Part shown: positions 1 to 13,279 of the stretch, piece by piece
Layout of the letters: each line of letters begins with the position of its first letter
How positions within the stretch are numbered: the stretch's first letter is position 1
Source of the DNA: Oasisia sp. SBJ-2009
Lineage: Eukaryota; Annelida; Polychaeta; Sabellida; Siboglinidae
Assembly (NCBI GenBank): GCA_964017155.1
Contig: OZ024856.1
Coordinates: forward strand, 45,178,610-45,242,609
Reading direction: 5' to 3'
DNA length: 64,000 bases
Notes under the pieces: generated by a model
What the model was told of the DNA's origin: nothing
Databases searched by the model: none
The model's input: only the letters and a program-made list of their open reading frames with translations
Program-made: the position numbers and the translations under genes

Positions 1-887
1 TGCCTCATATTTATCTTGTTCATTACAGTGTACTTGCAAATGCATTTAACACGTCTTTTACCACATAAATTAAGCAATGCAAGGCAAGCACCAATACACA
101 AATTATCTGTCAAGAGTACTGAAAATAAATAAATAAATACAAACACGCATAAGACTACTAATTTTTTTTTAATCATATATAGCTAATTAATTAGCTATGT
201 TAAAATGCAATTCTCCTATGTCAGTTTTTCATGTATTTAAATATACTCTAAATTTATTTTACAAGGCATGAGGTATGACTGATGAGTACTCTATCAAATA
301 TTTGTTCAATCACCCTCTAATTGATTTGTCTCACTACAAGCCTATGTGTACTGAAAAACAGTGTTTTCAATACTAATACAATGTCATATGTAAGATTTCA
401 GCCGTAGTCTGTGAACTACAGCTGGCCAGCCAACAAAGAATGGACTGACGACAGAACTCTGTATAATTGTAGCCAATGACAGATCCAGGTGGAATATGGT
501 ATGACACACCCCTGTTATGGCATTTATAACCTATTGTGATTGTCACTCCCATATAGGGGCTCTTCAGCGTTCCATGCCTATGGTTTCTGTGTGCAATAAA
601 TGGAATGCCAAATTCTCACTCATACACATGTTTCACTGATATGTACAGAAACTAACTGAGGCTCCTCCCCAGTTTAAGATAAACATTATTTGAAACAAGG
701 AATCAGATGAATTATAATGACATGACACACAGGCATGCGAAATGCCTTGACTGCATCTTGTGTCTGTAGATGTGGGAGCCCCTAAATCTAAGTATAAGCA
801 GGATTTCTCAAAGGGATGTGCAAAAGGCAGACCTACCACAGGTAGTTTTCTACATTAAAGTAGAATGCCTCAACAAGTAAAAATTCA

Positions 888-890
<3 letters not shown>
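1..890. other. AT-rich non-coding stretch
   Basis: I see no supported exon here. The stretch is AT-rich with many stops in all frames. A minus-strand open frame near 633-839 has no convincing splice sites or domain and is probably chance. Confidence 0.5.

Positions 891-984
<94 letters not shown>
891..984. repeat. (TA)n microsatellite
   Basis: A pure TA dinucleotide run of about 90 bases. It lies about 90 bases past the splice donor of the minus-strand exon at 1075-1197, so it is intronic if that exon is real. Confidence 0.95.
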
Positions 985-986
<2 letters not shown>

Positions 987-1074
987 ACCACTGGATATAA
1001 CTTATAACTTCATACATAAATAGTCCACATTGTTCAGGCAACTGAAATGAAGAATAGCAAAAAATCAAACTTAC

Positions 1075-1197
1075 GAGATTTGGAAGACTGTTGTCAAGGG
1101 AACCCCTCGAGCTTGCCTTGCGTAGTCCGTAACCATGGCGATGCCTTGGTAACGCTGCAGACTTGGCAAACAACATCTTGGCTCCTCCATTTCGCTC
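1075..1197 (-). CDS. Internal exon of an unrecognised minus-strand gene
   Basis: A 123-base exon is bounded on the minus strand by an AG acceptor (TGCACAG, ending at 1198) and a consensus donor GTAAGT starting at 1074. It encodes exactly 41 residues in phase 0, from ERNGGAKMLF to SLDNSLPNL. The piece is basic, with His/Arg and Ser/Gly patches, and looks like a linker or regulatory segment rather than a folded domain. GC content is well above the flanks. It can be joined in phase to the exon at 8146-8204, which also ends in phase 0, giving ...AARVQ/ERNGG.... However, a terminal exon and polyA signal lie between them, so the two would be alternatives. I do not recognise the family. Confidence 0.6.
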
Positions 1198-1938
1198 CTG
1201 TGCACAAGTAAACATTTCTGGTTAATAAGTCAAAATGCACATGCAATGTACCTGTTTAACTAGGTTGGTGTTGCATGAACTTAAACCCAGTCATCCATCC
1301 ACGCAGTGCAACAAACAAAATGCAAACAGCTGATGATAATTGTATGGTAACGCGAACATAATAGCACCATGGTGTCCTGTGGCTAACATTAATCACATCG
1401 TCACTCACACAGTTTGTCTGCTGAAAAAGTAACAATAACTCTAAATAAACATAGAATTTGATGCACCCTAAAAACTGTATATGATGCTTTTTATAACCTA
1501 CATACCATACACAGTACATAGACTACATACGTTTAAATGTCATTGTACTGAATGACAACATGTATACATTTCAATAGTAGAAAGGCCCCATATGCATGCA
1601 CAAGGAGCCTTTCCATTTAGTTTGAGTGCATAATCATTGAGAATACATTACGTTCTGGTATGAGTTTACCGAAAACAAAGCTGTGGCACCATGGTCCATG
1701 GACATTTTAGGTTAATCACAAAGTTTCTTGTTTCTATTTGACCCAATCAAATTGTTTTTCTTTTTTTGACATATCTTGCATAGATTTTTATAGTGTTGTT
1801 TTGTTACCTGATATTTTCACTTGCCGCATATAACTAACTGTCTACTTCCGATTCAAATAAACAATACCATGACTAAGGCTATTCTCGGCCACCTGAAAAC
1901 AGATTAATAATCACGAGCTTTTTTCCACTGACCCCGAA
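1198..1938. other. Non-coding stretch, probably intron
   Basis: Apart from a short open frame on the minus strand with ordinary AT-rich composition, nothing supports a gene. It probably is intron upstream (in minus orientation) of the exon at 1075-1197. Confidence 0.4.
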
Positions 1939-2118
1939 ATGTGGTATGGAGACGGTAAAGACCAAAACACCAAGAGGAAATTACGTGACAACACGGCCAA
2001 GTTTGTCACTCATTATGTGAGTTTACCCAAGGACGACCAGATGAAAGAAATGGTGATGAAAGTATCCAAGATGGCACCCTTCAACGCTTCTTGTTTGTCA
2101 CGAGAACCAACAGTTTAG
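1939..2118 (+). CDS. Small coding-like ORF (59 aa), unrecognised
   Basis: An open frame of 59 codons starts at ATG 1939 (MWYGDGKDQNTK...) and stops with TAG at 2116-2118. It is rich in Lys, Asp and Met, with a segment reading KDDQMKEMVMKVSKM, and its codon composition is much less AT-biased than its surroundings, which is why I list it. No domain is recognised and no promoter or splice site is certain. It could be a fragment of a decayed mobile-element protein or an exon of an unannotated gene. It does not overlap other features. Confidence 0.3.
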   Translation: MWYGDGKDQNTKRKLRDNTAKFVTHYVSLPKDDQMKEMVMKVSKMAPFNASCLSREPTV

Positions 2119-4514
2119 TTTGCCTGCTGCATGACTATAATGATCTCCATAGTGTAGTGGTAGACATCGTGCCGTCGATCACGTTACCCTGGGGTATATA
2201 CACAGGTAAACACCTCGTCAGTCAAACTGCATTGTGGGACACCGACGGAGCAAGACACTAAACAACCGTGACACTGTCTCAGAAATGACACAACTCATTC
2301 TGACGTTATTAATTCTAGCTGGATTTTATAAACAGATGCACCAATGTAACCAACAGAAATGTTTATTTGTCTCAGCTTAAATTTAATAATGCTGCATGAA
2401 AAAGATAATTGTTAGCATAATCTGTGTAGCACTTTAAAGACAGATAATCAGCATAAACTGAGTAGAATCTAAACAAGATGTTTATGCTGACATACTGTAC
2501 CTAACAGTAGCATATGCCTTGTAGGCAAGTAGGTTTGTCGGTCATGCGTGTCCAAATAGTGAATCACTTGCATTCTTTGGATTGGAATACCGAGCTAGGC
2601 CTCTGGCCACATGCACAGTCTTTATCAGTTGAACTCCGTAAATTAATCAGTGAATTTACCTATTGTGTAATAGTTGTGTAAAAAATAAGCCTTTGGCTGA
2701 AGCTTGAAAAGTTGGCAGTCTGGAGATATGCTTTGACCCCAAAGATAAACCACATGCTAGACGTACACTGTATATTCACAAAAGCTGTTGGTGCTGTTGC
2801 TAAATGCTTATTCGAGACATATTTAGTGTGAATGACATACCTTTCGGTAGTGGTGACTGACTACCCAGTAGGTGAAATTATATTTTATAAAAGAAATTAT
2901 CAATATATGTCAATATAGAGATGTCTTAGTGACCAGCAAAGCTACATTTCCACCTAATTACAACATGCCAATTGTTGCTCTTTCTTTCAAAATTACAATA
3001 CATATTACATATGCAATCCTTATAGTGCACTAGGGCCCTTTAGGGGTCAGTCCACAATCACACTTCTGGAAATGTTTCCGGTGAATTGGCCTATTTTGGT
3101 TACATCATTTGCAAGATAGGAACCTTCTAAAAATCTTAAGTTTATTCTTCCAGGCTGCCTTTGAAACAAAATTTATATGATGTTAAATGCAGTGTTTTAT
3201 ACCCACCCCTGCGAGGTTGGAATTTTAGAGAGCTGAATGTCTGATTTTGACAAATCTTGTTACGTATGTTAGTGATAAACTACCAAGGGGATGTGTAATT
3301 GGGGAACTGTAATTTGAACATAATTTTTACAAGATGCACACAATTTTTTTAAATCATAAAAGTTACTGACACTGGCAGGCTGATATTCTGCCTTCCAACA
3401 ACCCAGTGAAATTTGTTGTCACATACTTTTTAGAGAGCACGTGATGTTGACATCAACATTAAAAAAACTAGCATTAGCATATCATGCATATTCACATGAA
3501 GATATTGAAAATCATCTCAATTACCTCCTGGAGAGCAACTAAATACACTAATAATTTATCTGATACCTTTCCCAAAAAACAGTTAAAGCCGAACTGTTTG
3601 TGTGTCCAAGATAGGCTTGCTTTTTCAGGAAATTAATTTGAAATGAGCATAAAAAATGGAATAATGGAGGGACCTTTAACGCGGCCACAAACTCAACTGT
3701 GGCCTGTACCCATTAGGTAGACTCAGTGGACTGTGCCTGGCCTCATCACGAAACTGTGGGATTTATGGGCTGGTCCTTTAATATGCTAATGCCACACACC
3801 ATATACTGAGCTGACTGAGCAATAAAACTGCAATTTACGCCAAACTGAATTCCCACGTGAATGTAACTTCACGACAAAGAAATAATCCAAAAATAACCGC
3901 ATTCGTTGACAGAGGGCTATTCAATAGAATGTTTTGAGCAGGGTGTAAGTGCGATGTTGCAACGGATTTTAAAATGGGTTTAGTACAGCTGTGCTAATAT
4001 GTGGATGTCAGCATGAACCAGGGATGTGATATGTGTGATGAGTTACACAAACAGGTGTGGTAGTGTAGTATATGTACAACTCGGACATAAATCAAGTTAA
4101 GGACACCGTCACAAACACAACATAAATCTTCTTCCAGTTGAACCCCCCAAGGCAAAGACAAATCGACATCGAAACCGTTTAAAGGTATACCATTTGTTTG
4201 TATTTTTGCTGAAAAATTTCAAAATGCTGCTTATTATGCATTGATTTCAGTGTCAGTAAACATTTACTCTTAAAGTTTGATGCATTTTTACAGGCTCATG
4301 TTCATGGTGACATCATTAAAGTTCATAAAAAATACATACAATAAAACAGTTGATTAAAGTGAATGTAGGCCAAAGAACAGTATGTTAAAATGTTGGTTGG
4401 ACGAAGGATTACAATTTTGCAGAATTATTTCTTTAACACGTTCTTGATTACTGTATCTATGGCAGGTGCTAGTGTAGGAGGAATTTCTTTAAAATATAGG
4501 TGACATGCGCAGAA
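2119..4514. other. AT-rich intergenic or intronic stretch
   Basis: No exon is supported. Around 2140-2210 there is a tRNA A-box-like string without a B box (see rejected items). The rest is featureless AT-rich sequence. Confidence 0.4.
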
Positions 4515-6858
4515 ATCAGTGACTTGACACAACTTTATTGACCAAATCCACCACCACAGTAAAGGTAAATCGTATCAGCTGTTTAGACGTCACACACAAT
4601 AACACAGAATGCTATGTACCCGTAGTCCCGTACTTCTGAATATCTGCCACGTTGCACTCTATATTTACATGTATCATCAAGCTACATACAACACAATATT
4701 ACGCTACATAATTATGTATTATTTCTTGATTAAAATGATACCATTTTATGCTGTACAACACATTACCGGAATATCACCATTTACGGCTATGCAACAAGCT
4801 TAAAACTATTAAAATACCAATACAATATGTATTTTAAATTATCTGGACAGCACTGTCAATACAAAATTCCAATAATGGTGACCATGTTAGACAGTCTGTG
4901 ACAAAGCTATTTTAGAAAATGACACTACTTCAGCATTATATATAAATTTGGCAGTTTTATAATTTTTTTATTTATACATAATTATGCATGTCTGGCAACA
5001 TGTTTTCAACCTGTGGCATTACTAATGGGAATTCAATCAATCATATGCAAAAAATATAAAATAATTTCTACAAACACTAAAATATATGCCTGATGTTGGC
5101 TAGGCATGAGCACTATATACACTAGTATTAATACTGAAATATAACTCCAATGGTTCAGACATCCCTGTTTTAATCAACAACCAACTATGTAAACTAGCTT
5201 TATGCATTTTGCAAAACCAAAAATTGTCAAGTGTTACAGCATCAGCTTTGGCCTAAAGTGGCCTAAAATGCAAATTACTGTTTTGTATAAAATAAGAAAT
5301 AGCTCAAAACATTAGAGTAAACCCATCACAAAAGGCTCATGACAAAATAAATTGAACCTAGGTGTTTAGGAGAGTGGCAATGTTTATGCTATAAATAATT
5401 ATGTATTAAACATATTCTGCAGAATCACATAAGATGCGTAGAAATAAAATCCATTTAGGCCCAATGCGGCAGTCACAACAATAACAAGCTCAAACGGACA
5501 TTCTGAAATAAACTACCATTATTAAATGTCATATTAAGAAAGTGTACAACATGAACAACATTTTCTTACTTTATCATACTTGCTATCGTTTAGGTCACTG
5601 GCATTTGATATGTCATTCAGTAAATTATGCATTTGCAAAAATTAAGAGTCACCAGATCAGGCTGGCAGAATAATAAAAGCATGGAAAGTGGATATATAAA
5701 TATAAAATCAATGTATTACCATTTTAGCTCAAACGAATTGAGGAAAACAATGTACATGACACTACATGTATAGTGCATGCATGTTGATTCACCAGACATG
5801 AGTATTTAAATGACAGACAATCGCAATAACATAACTTTCAAAATGAATGCAACATTGCAGATGTTATCGCTAACATTAGAAGAGATATTTCATACAAATC
5901 AGTTTATTAAATGTTGCCTTCTTGTGTCATGGCTGACTATGCATTGATGTCAAAAGAAATAAACTTTATTTAAGCAGAGCTATCAGTACCATAGCAGATG
6001 AGCAAGATAAGAGTAACTACTCAATGTATATAACAGCACAATATAGTACCCGTAGCCAGTTATATTTCTCGAGCATAAGATCACTCCAAATAACAAATAT
6101 TACAATTAATGGCACAACATCATATTGGCCATATTACAAAGCATACAATAAAATGTCTTTAATATCACTGGAATATTATTATGCCCCACAACCTGATCGA
6201 TTCAGACAATGCCCCGATATTCTGACCGCTATGCTATTGTCATTTATACACACATATAACTATGAAACTATCCCACAATTTCGGTCAGAAAACATGTTAT
6301 CAAATCAATGCAGTCAACATTATTATGTATATTCTGTATATCTGCTGATATAAAAAGCTGCAAATTCTACAGTAATATACAGGCAAAGAGTAATCTGGTG
6401 TCTAAACATCGCATTTCCTTCAAAACATACACCTAGACCAGCTTCAAAGTACAATATCATGACATAGACCAGCTGAAGTCCAAGCAACCTCCACGTTCTC
6501 AAAACAATTCATCTTTTCAGTGGAGCTGTCCATTGCCAATCCAACAAATCCAAGATACAGGAAATAATATCCCCAACAACTTATGTATGACTGTGACAAC
6601 AAGATATGAAATAGTTTCACCAACAACAAATCAAATATCCTCAGTACTGTGCAAAATATCTTCACAACCAACCACACCAGGCCATCTGAATAGCATCGGT
6701 GGACAAAACCAGGAGACAATTCCCCATGAAAAGACCTCAGTAAAAGTGCCATTTAAAAAAATCCTCATGCCACATTTGCCAATACATGTGGAACGTCTTG
6801 ACAAAGACGTAACTATAGTCCATGTCAATGACATCAGTCCAACAGTTCCAACGTAATA
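4515..6858 (-). other. Probable long 3'UTR of a minus-strand gene
   Basis: Reading the minus strand, the stop codon of the terminal exon is at 6859-6861. The next strong polyadenylation hexamer is AATAAA at 4534-4539, within GGTCAATAAAGTTGTG. The interval is AT-rich with no other minus-strand exon, as expected of a 2.3-kb untranslated region. Other TTTATT strings occur inside, so shorter ends are possible. Confidence 0.4.
4534..4539 (-). terminator. Polyadenylation signal AATAAA
   Basis: TTTATT on the plus strand is AATAAA on the minus strand. It is the best-placed hexamer for ending the transcript with the terminal exon at 6859-6979. Confidence 0.4.
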
Positions 6859-6979
6859 TCAATGTATTATGCTGGCCAAATACACTTCTCCTATGGGACG
6901 AGAAGCAAAAATGCACCAGTCGTTTGCATTCAGAGCATTTGCACGTTCGTATGCAACTGGGTCTTCACAAAGACGGGCA
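6859..6979 (-). CDS. Terminal exon of an unrecognised minus-strand gene
   Basis: A strong minus-strand acceptor (TTTTATTTCTGTTACAG, with AG at 6981-6980) opens a 121-base exon. After one base completing a codon it encodes 39 residues, ARLCEDPVAYERANALN...ASRPIGEVYLASIIH, and ends at TGA. The upstream exon must supply two bases. The exon at 8146-8204 can do so only in a reading frame (...TTRQGFS) other than the more protein-like one (...YDAARVQ). Therefore either a frame choice or a missing exon separates them. Cysteine and aromatic content suggest real protein. I do not recognise the family. Confidence 0.5.
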
Positions 6980-7049
6980 CTGTAACAGAAATAAAAGAGC
7001 TCGGTATACTTTCCATTAGATTTAGTATACTTTCCATTAGCTCCCAAAA

Positions 7050-8140
7050 TTTCATTCTGACGTACACAGCCAAATGTCTGTCAAAATTACGGAGAAATCG
7101 TCAGTGTGCAGTTCATTCAGATACTGCCCAATTTTGATAACCATACAAAATCATGTTTTTTTCAGTAAACTTGAATTTAAATGCATACAAAATATTCTCC
7201 AATTTGGATATATGTCATGCATTACAAACATGCATTATAATTTTGGCAACTTGAGAGCTCAAACCAATTTGGTTACGTACAATCTTTCTAAACACCCAGT
7301 CAACTATTTGCATGCGAGTACATTTTCAAATGCATCCAACGACACATATTAGGTTGGAACTGTCACTGAAACTACCAAATCGCTAGTTGGAACAAACGAA
7401 TAACCATACGTAAAACAACAATGCCACCCAAAACAAGAACCAGCCACTGAAGACAACAAACAGGAACAACATCCAACAAAAGAATATAATCCTCCACAGA
7501 ATGCAACATAGCTTCAGCAAAGACCACCAGAAATTATTGATACCGATTGTTCAAAATTATATATAACATATGACCAACAACAACAACGCCAAGAATGGAG
7601 ATGACCGTGGGCTGAGAACCCACATTGTGCTCCTGGACTGACCAACAGAACTGACCAACAGAACACCACACATTGTGGCAGATTAAGTTCATTTGGCACC
7701 GTTGAGACACGGCACGATGCCAGACCACTGTCCAGCCAAAATGCACTCCACGTACAAGCATACAAACATACAACAAAGGAATGTAGGTTTGCACATATAC
7801 GACAACATCCAGATGCAGATTTGGCCATGCCTTGTTTAAAACATGACAACAAAACCTCGACAAGAACAAATAAAAACCTCGATAGCACCAGATGGCAGGA
7901 GAAATACATCAAACCAAAGACACTGGGACCCAGAAACATCCAGTCCATACCACATGGGCAATCTAAGATTAACCACCAACCACGTTTGTGATGACAACAG
8001 GCGATACAATACAATAGAACAGTGCTGTAGTCATTTCGCGTTTGACCTGCCAAGAACCAGGCACATTTACGAGGCCTGACTGCTGTGTATGTAAATGCTC
8101 CTGGTCCACGCAGGTAAACAACATGTCATGCATGGCCGCA
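7050..8140. other. Intronic stretch without further supported exons
   Basis: Long minus-strand open frames exist here (for example 7514-8053) but they lack splice sites and have Cys/Val/Leu-rich low-complexity composition typical of reading CA-rich DNA backwards. I treat this as intron. Confidence 0.4.
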
Positions 8141-8145
8141 CTTAC

Positions 8146-8204
8146 CTGAACCCTTGCCGCGTCGTACTCCCGCGCATCTCGGCACTGCACGTAGCCAGCA
8201 AACC
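8146..8204 (-). CDS. Small internal exon of an unrecognised minus-strand gene
   Basis: A 59-base exon is flanked by an acceptor (GTTTTAG, AG at 8206-8205) and a consensus donor (TTCAG/GTAAGT, GT at 8145-8144). It is CpG-rich against an AT-rich background. Two bases complete a codon and then FAGYVQCRDAREYDAARVQ ends in phase 0, compatible with the exon at 1075-1197. The other two frames are also open, so the frame is a judgement based on residue composition. No family is recognised. Confidence 0.6.
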
Positions 8205-8425
8205 CTAAAACACGACACAAATAAATCAGATATGACTTCAAGTTGACAGGTATGAGTTACACACAATTTTGTGTTTTCTTGTCCAACAGTTGCTCCTATG
8301 TTTGCAACTATCTGTGTCTTAAAGTAACGATTGTAATTCATATTTTAAATTAATAATATAATTAACACTAGATTCAGTATGCTGAAGGCAACTGCTTACT
8401 ACAGTTGTAACTGTGTTTTGCTACT

Positions 8426-10072
8426 GGTAAGCATTAAGGAAATGCTGTTTCCATTGAATAGCTGTACATAGTCGTTGTAGATATTTTACAATTTGCATAT
8501 TTTATATGTCATGAAAATGTCAGAAAAAACAATAACAGAATGTTGAACACTAAAAAATGATGTAAATAGGACAGTGCAATATGAGTCATACAATATTATG
8601 TAAACACTAAACATACTAATGATTAATTAATCCTGACCTAATTGTATGGACTGTAGCACATGAAGGAATTTGACATTTGCTTTTAATCCAACAGAAACAT
8701 TGTTTGCATTTAACCTGCAATAAGTATAAAAACATTCTGGATAACTCTATTACCTAGTATGACATTTACTGGCTCATTAATCCACAAGAAAAGGCAATTA
8801 TTTGGTTAACTTCCCGTTAACAACTGCCACCCAGGTTGCCTCCAGGCTGCCGAATGAACAATACATTTTTCATGGGAACTTTCTTGATCTTACTATTACT
8901 TTTAGACTGTTACAACCTCCATTTGTATCATTATTGTATGGTCAAAATAAATATGCATGTTTGTTTGTCATTAGATATGATTGCAACCGATGTGATGGAT
9001 AGTTAGTATCATCACCAATGATCACATCACATACTAAAATATTTGTCTTTTTATTATACTCTTTTTGCATTCAGTGGCAATAAATGAATGCTATGGTTAT
9101 GGCTTTAAATGGTTAATCTCAATCTTGTGAAATATTGTTGTAACTGGTCATCTAAATCAAGTGAATATTGATCTTACATATTATGCAACCTCTTACATAC
9201 ATACCAATTCATTACATATCAATTACGTATTACTACCTGTATGACGTGGTACAGACAATTTGATATATGAAATATTGTACCACTGTCACATCATACATTA
9301 TGTGACAGTGACAACTGGATATCAGATGTCATGCCATCGTCACCGTTAAGATGCATTCACCTGCCTACTGTTGCAATGACATAGAAAATCTATAAAACTA
9401 CCATTGTCACACTTCTAAGTATCACAGCAAGACTGCTAACAAAACCGCCAACGTTGTATCATAATGCTACCATGAGACAGACTTGTGACATAGCCTGGCC
9501 AACATGGCTGCATTATCAGTGAACATGACACTAGCAAACTAGACTTCAACTTAACAGTGGAGGAAACAGACCCAACAGTTCCAGCCTTATCTAATGAGCC
9601 AGTCACCGGAATGAGTTGTGCTATCACAGTTCTCCAGTTGCTGTCTACTGTAGTGTAATTATAACTGCCACAAAACATACAGCTGGTCAATTGTATCGTT
9701 ATGTTGGCGTACATTAACACTACTTCAGCTTATACATGAAACTGCATTTGTAATGAATGAAGCAAATCAAACTATAATAAAATCATTAGATCGTGCTTAA
9801 TACTGTCATTAGTATGTCTTAGTTCCAAGCCTTCATGTGCTACATACAGTCCATACAATTAGGTCAGGATTAATTAATCATTAGTATGTTTAGTGTTTAC
9901 ATAATATTGTATGACTCATATTGCACTGTCCTATCTACATTATTTTTTAAGTGTTCAACATTCTATTATTGTTTTTTTCTGGCGTTTTCATGATATATAA
10001 AATATGCCAATTATAAAATATCTACAACGATTGTGTACAGTTATTCAATGGAAACAGTGTTTAATGCTTACC
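8426..10072. mobile_element. Inverted-repeat element with ~240-bp arms
   Basis: The left arm 8426-8666 (from GGTAAGCATTAA to GCACATGAAGG) recurs as the reverse complement at 9830-10072 with scattered mismatches and small indels. The 1.16 kb between the arms is AT-rich with no recognisable transposase. This fits a non-autonomous DNA transposon or foldback element. I could not fix a target-site duplication, so the superfamily is open. Confidence 0.75.
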
Positions 10073-13000
10073 ATTAATCAAGACAACAAACACACATTAA
10101 ACTACCTAAATTCACACTGCTCGTTTGTGTAAGAAACATGTCACTATGACGAAGCACAGATGGCACACCGACATTAGTGCAACAGTGTCATATACACATC
10201 ATAAACCGCAGTGCCTTTCTCAAAGCAATCATACTTTGCAAAGGGATACGGAAGTCAGTACACCTGCACGAGGAACGAACAATGACCCGGGACAAATATA
10301 GCAACAGGATCATAACCAGCGGCAAGGAAATGTCACTGCATATATCTTCCGAGAGTCACGGGAGCTTAGAAGGGTGGGGAAGCAATTCTAGGGTGTCTAG
10401 TCCTGATTATTCAAGCTTGTGGTTGCTGAACCGGATATCGGTCTGCTTCTAGTTCTAGGTATCACGTTGAACACCATGGTTCACCTACACTGCAGTACAA
10501 GTCTATGGTAATTACTGGCCTAACTACCAGACAGTCATTCACCCTGCATCTCAGGTACATATATGTCCCTGGGTGTGACATCAACACAGGCAAAACTGTA
10601 TAATCAGCTCGGCTCATTTTCGTACTACTTTGCACAAAGACAGTGGAGTCTTAAAATGCACACAGATTACATCAGTAACAGACACATATGATGTATCGCT
10701 TTACTCAAGTTTCTAGTGCATGGTGTCTGGGAAAGACCAATTTAAGGCAGCCACTAAGAGAAGCAATTACTAAAACTTGTCAAAAAATGGAAATCCACCA
10801 CTGATGATGGAAAGCACTTAGAAGATTGCATCAAAAGCAAAACGTTGCTTTGTATAGGACAAAGAAAGTCATGCATTTGAACTCACTTGAAAGGAGACAC
10901 AACTGCATGAATCCGAATGAAAACTTGTTAAACTGTTTGTCATTGCAATTAAGCCCCTTTGATCAAAGGCAAAGCTGACAAAACCAAACGAGATCCGATG
11001 TGTATAGAGTCTGAGAGTGCAAGACTGTTTAGGCAGCTTGACAAAAAAACTGTTGACTGATATTATCATACAAAACTAATGAGTCGAAATGTTTATTAAA
11101 ACAGTTGTGCGCTTGCGTATAACACTATAATAATATTATGATGATGCCGATAACGCGCCAGTCCTAAATCAATGAAATTTGACAATCGACAGACAGCTGT
11201 AGCCAGTAGAGCGAATCCGAAAGTAACAACAAACAAACACGGAAACAGGTATCTCAGAAATCCACTTCCTGGACAATCCTACGTACAACCCCAAGCCATA
11301 TGATATTGCAGTTCTCCGTTTTAGAATTACTGTTGAAATCATACGCTAAATGTACCTAGTAATCAAAGGTTATAACTGTTAACCCGATCATCATACAAGT
11401 TGTTCCCTCCCGCCTGCCGACCTATTTATAAGGGATTTGGCGGTAATCGCCAGGTGGCGCACAACAGGACGCCATGGTCTACATATTGATTGACCGCGAT
11501 CTTAATACCTAGAGTATTGTATTGTGCGTGTAATTACAATCGTGTAATTTTGCTTCGTCTGAATTGATTAATTACTGCAAGATTTCAGCTGTGAATATAT
11601 TAGTACAAATGTACCAACGACTGGCACATTTAAACTGAGTCTGAGATACTGCAATGAATGTGTAACTGTAGTGTAAGTGTAATTCAACAAAGTGGTTTCA
11701 GTTATTATTAGTCTTGGTTTAAAATTATTAGATTTGGTTATGCATAATTTGTCATGTCGGGAGACAATAAGTAAAGGACCCATGAGAGTGTGTGTACGTA
11801 TCAGTCCGTTTTTACTGTAAACTCGCTTGTAACCGTTGCCAAAGTGACTGTTCCCAAAAACAAAACAGACGTGTTCAGCATTTTCAATAACAAAACACGA
11901 TTCGGGGGGCTAGTCACAAATTTCAGTGACGTCAGTGTACCTTTGGCCAGAAGTACCAAATGAATATAAAATGAAACTATATGTACAACTGCGTGCGTAT
12001 ATGAATCAACGTTGACAGGCGTGCATTGCATCGCCGTCGGCGGTAATTCCAACATTCCACGATGGCGTGTTGTGGTTTGGTTATCGAAGGTACACAGCGT
12101 CGTAAGTGGCTCCATTTTCCGCAGGAGAAATGCTTTACAACATATCGACCTGCCTGCATGCTTGGAAGCATTTACTTTCATAACGGGTCAACGCTGTATT
12201 CATATGGTACACGATAGAAACACCACTTCCGGTGTGAATCAGGCATCATTTACATTACACCCCCGTCAACAAAAAGGCAACGTTTTTATAGCGTCAGCGC
12301 TCTTCTTTCCAGTCTGCTTTACTGCGTTTTTGCTAGTGTTCCTAGTCAGATATGTATATTGATAAAGGCATTGAATTTACTGGGTTTGGCTACGATGACA
12401 TAGTCCACCAGTCACCACTGCTTCACTTTGGCGTCTAACAGTTAGTGTTTGTTAGCTATAATATTTTTATTCATTGAAATCAACCAGATGCATCTACTCT
12501 CTCATCAAACGTTCATGGCAGGAGACCTAATGGTACGCGGATACATGGAACACCATTGAACAGGGTCGTATCCACGAGTGAGTCAGCCACCCAATCAGTC
12601 TGTAGTAAAGTTATTATAAAGCCATAACAAATTATTGCATGCCTAATAATGACGGATATGTTGATTAGTCTAAATTAGACATCCTTTACAACAACCATAC
12701 ACGCCCAAGCATCTTTATCCTTTGCATTTATCCATATACGGAAAAACTGCATGTTCACCACACAAATGTTGTGTAAACTAATCAAATGTTAGCAACAAAA
12801 TGACTTGTTTTTTAAAGATGTATTTGGCTGTGGACATGCAACTGGATCTCTGCATAAATTCGACTCGAATATAGAAATAAAATGTATTTAATTAAATCTA
12901 CGCAAAAAGAGTGGTATAACGCTCTCCCTAAAGACGTGTATTCCTTGAAGCGTTTTATGGACGGCATCCAAGGTGAGGTGTTAATGAAACGCAATTTTTA

Positions 13001-13120
13001 TTTTCTATCCTAGTTAAGGAGCCAGATAATATATTGTTAATAATGTTTTTAAAGTGGGATCAGTTGGTCTACAAAATTCTGATTTACGACAATATTGTCG
13101 TTACTGAATAGCAATATACA
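10073..13120. other. Stretch without supported genes
   Basis: GC content rises around 11.4-12.3 kb, where overlapping open frames on both strands are seen, but none has convincing splice sites or a recognisable domain. The area could include 5' exons of the minus-strand gene seen at 8.1 kb. Confidence 0.35.
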
Positions 13121-13125
13121 CAAAT

Positions 13126-13209
<84 letters not shown>
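13121..13209. repeat. (TA)n microsatellite
   Basis: An imperfect then pure TA dinucleotide run at the left edge of a CpG-rich region. Confidence 0.9.
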
Positions 13210-13213
<4 letters not shown>

Positions 13214-13279
13214 CGACCCTCGCGTTTTGCGAGGGTACGTGGTAGTATATTAACATCAACGCCCATATCCGGTGGTAAA

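Noticed and set aside
2140..2215. tRNA-like string (TAGTGTAGTGGTAGAC)
   Set aside because: It resembles an A box, but no B box (GGTTCRANNCC) and no complementary acceptor stem follow, so I do not call a tRNA.
7514..8053. 179-codon minus-strand frame
   Set aside because: Cys/Val/Leu-rich composition from CA-rich plus-strand DNA, without splice sites.
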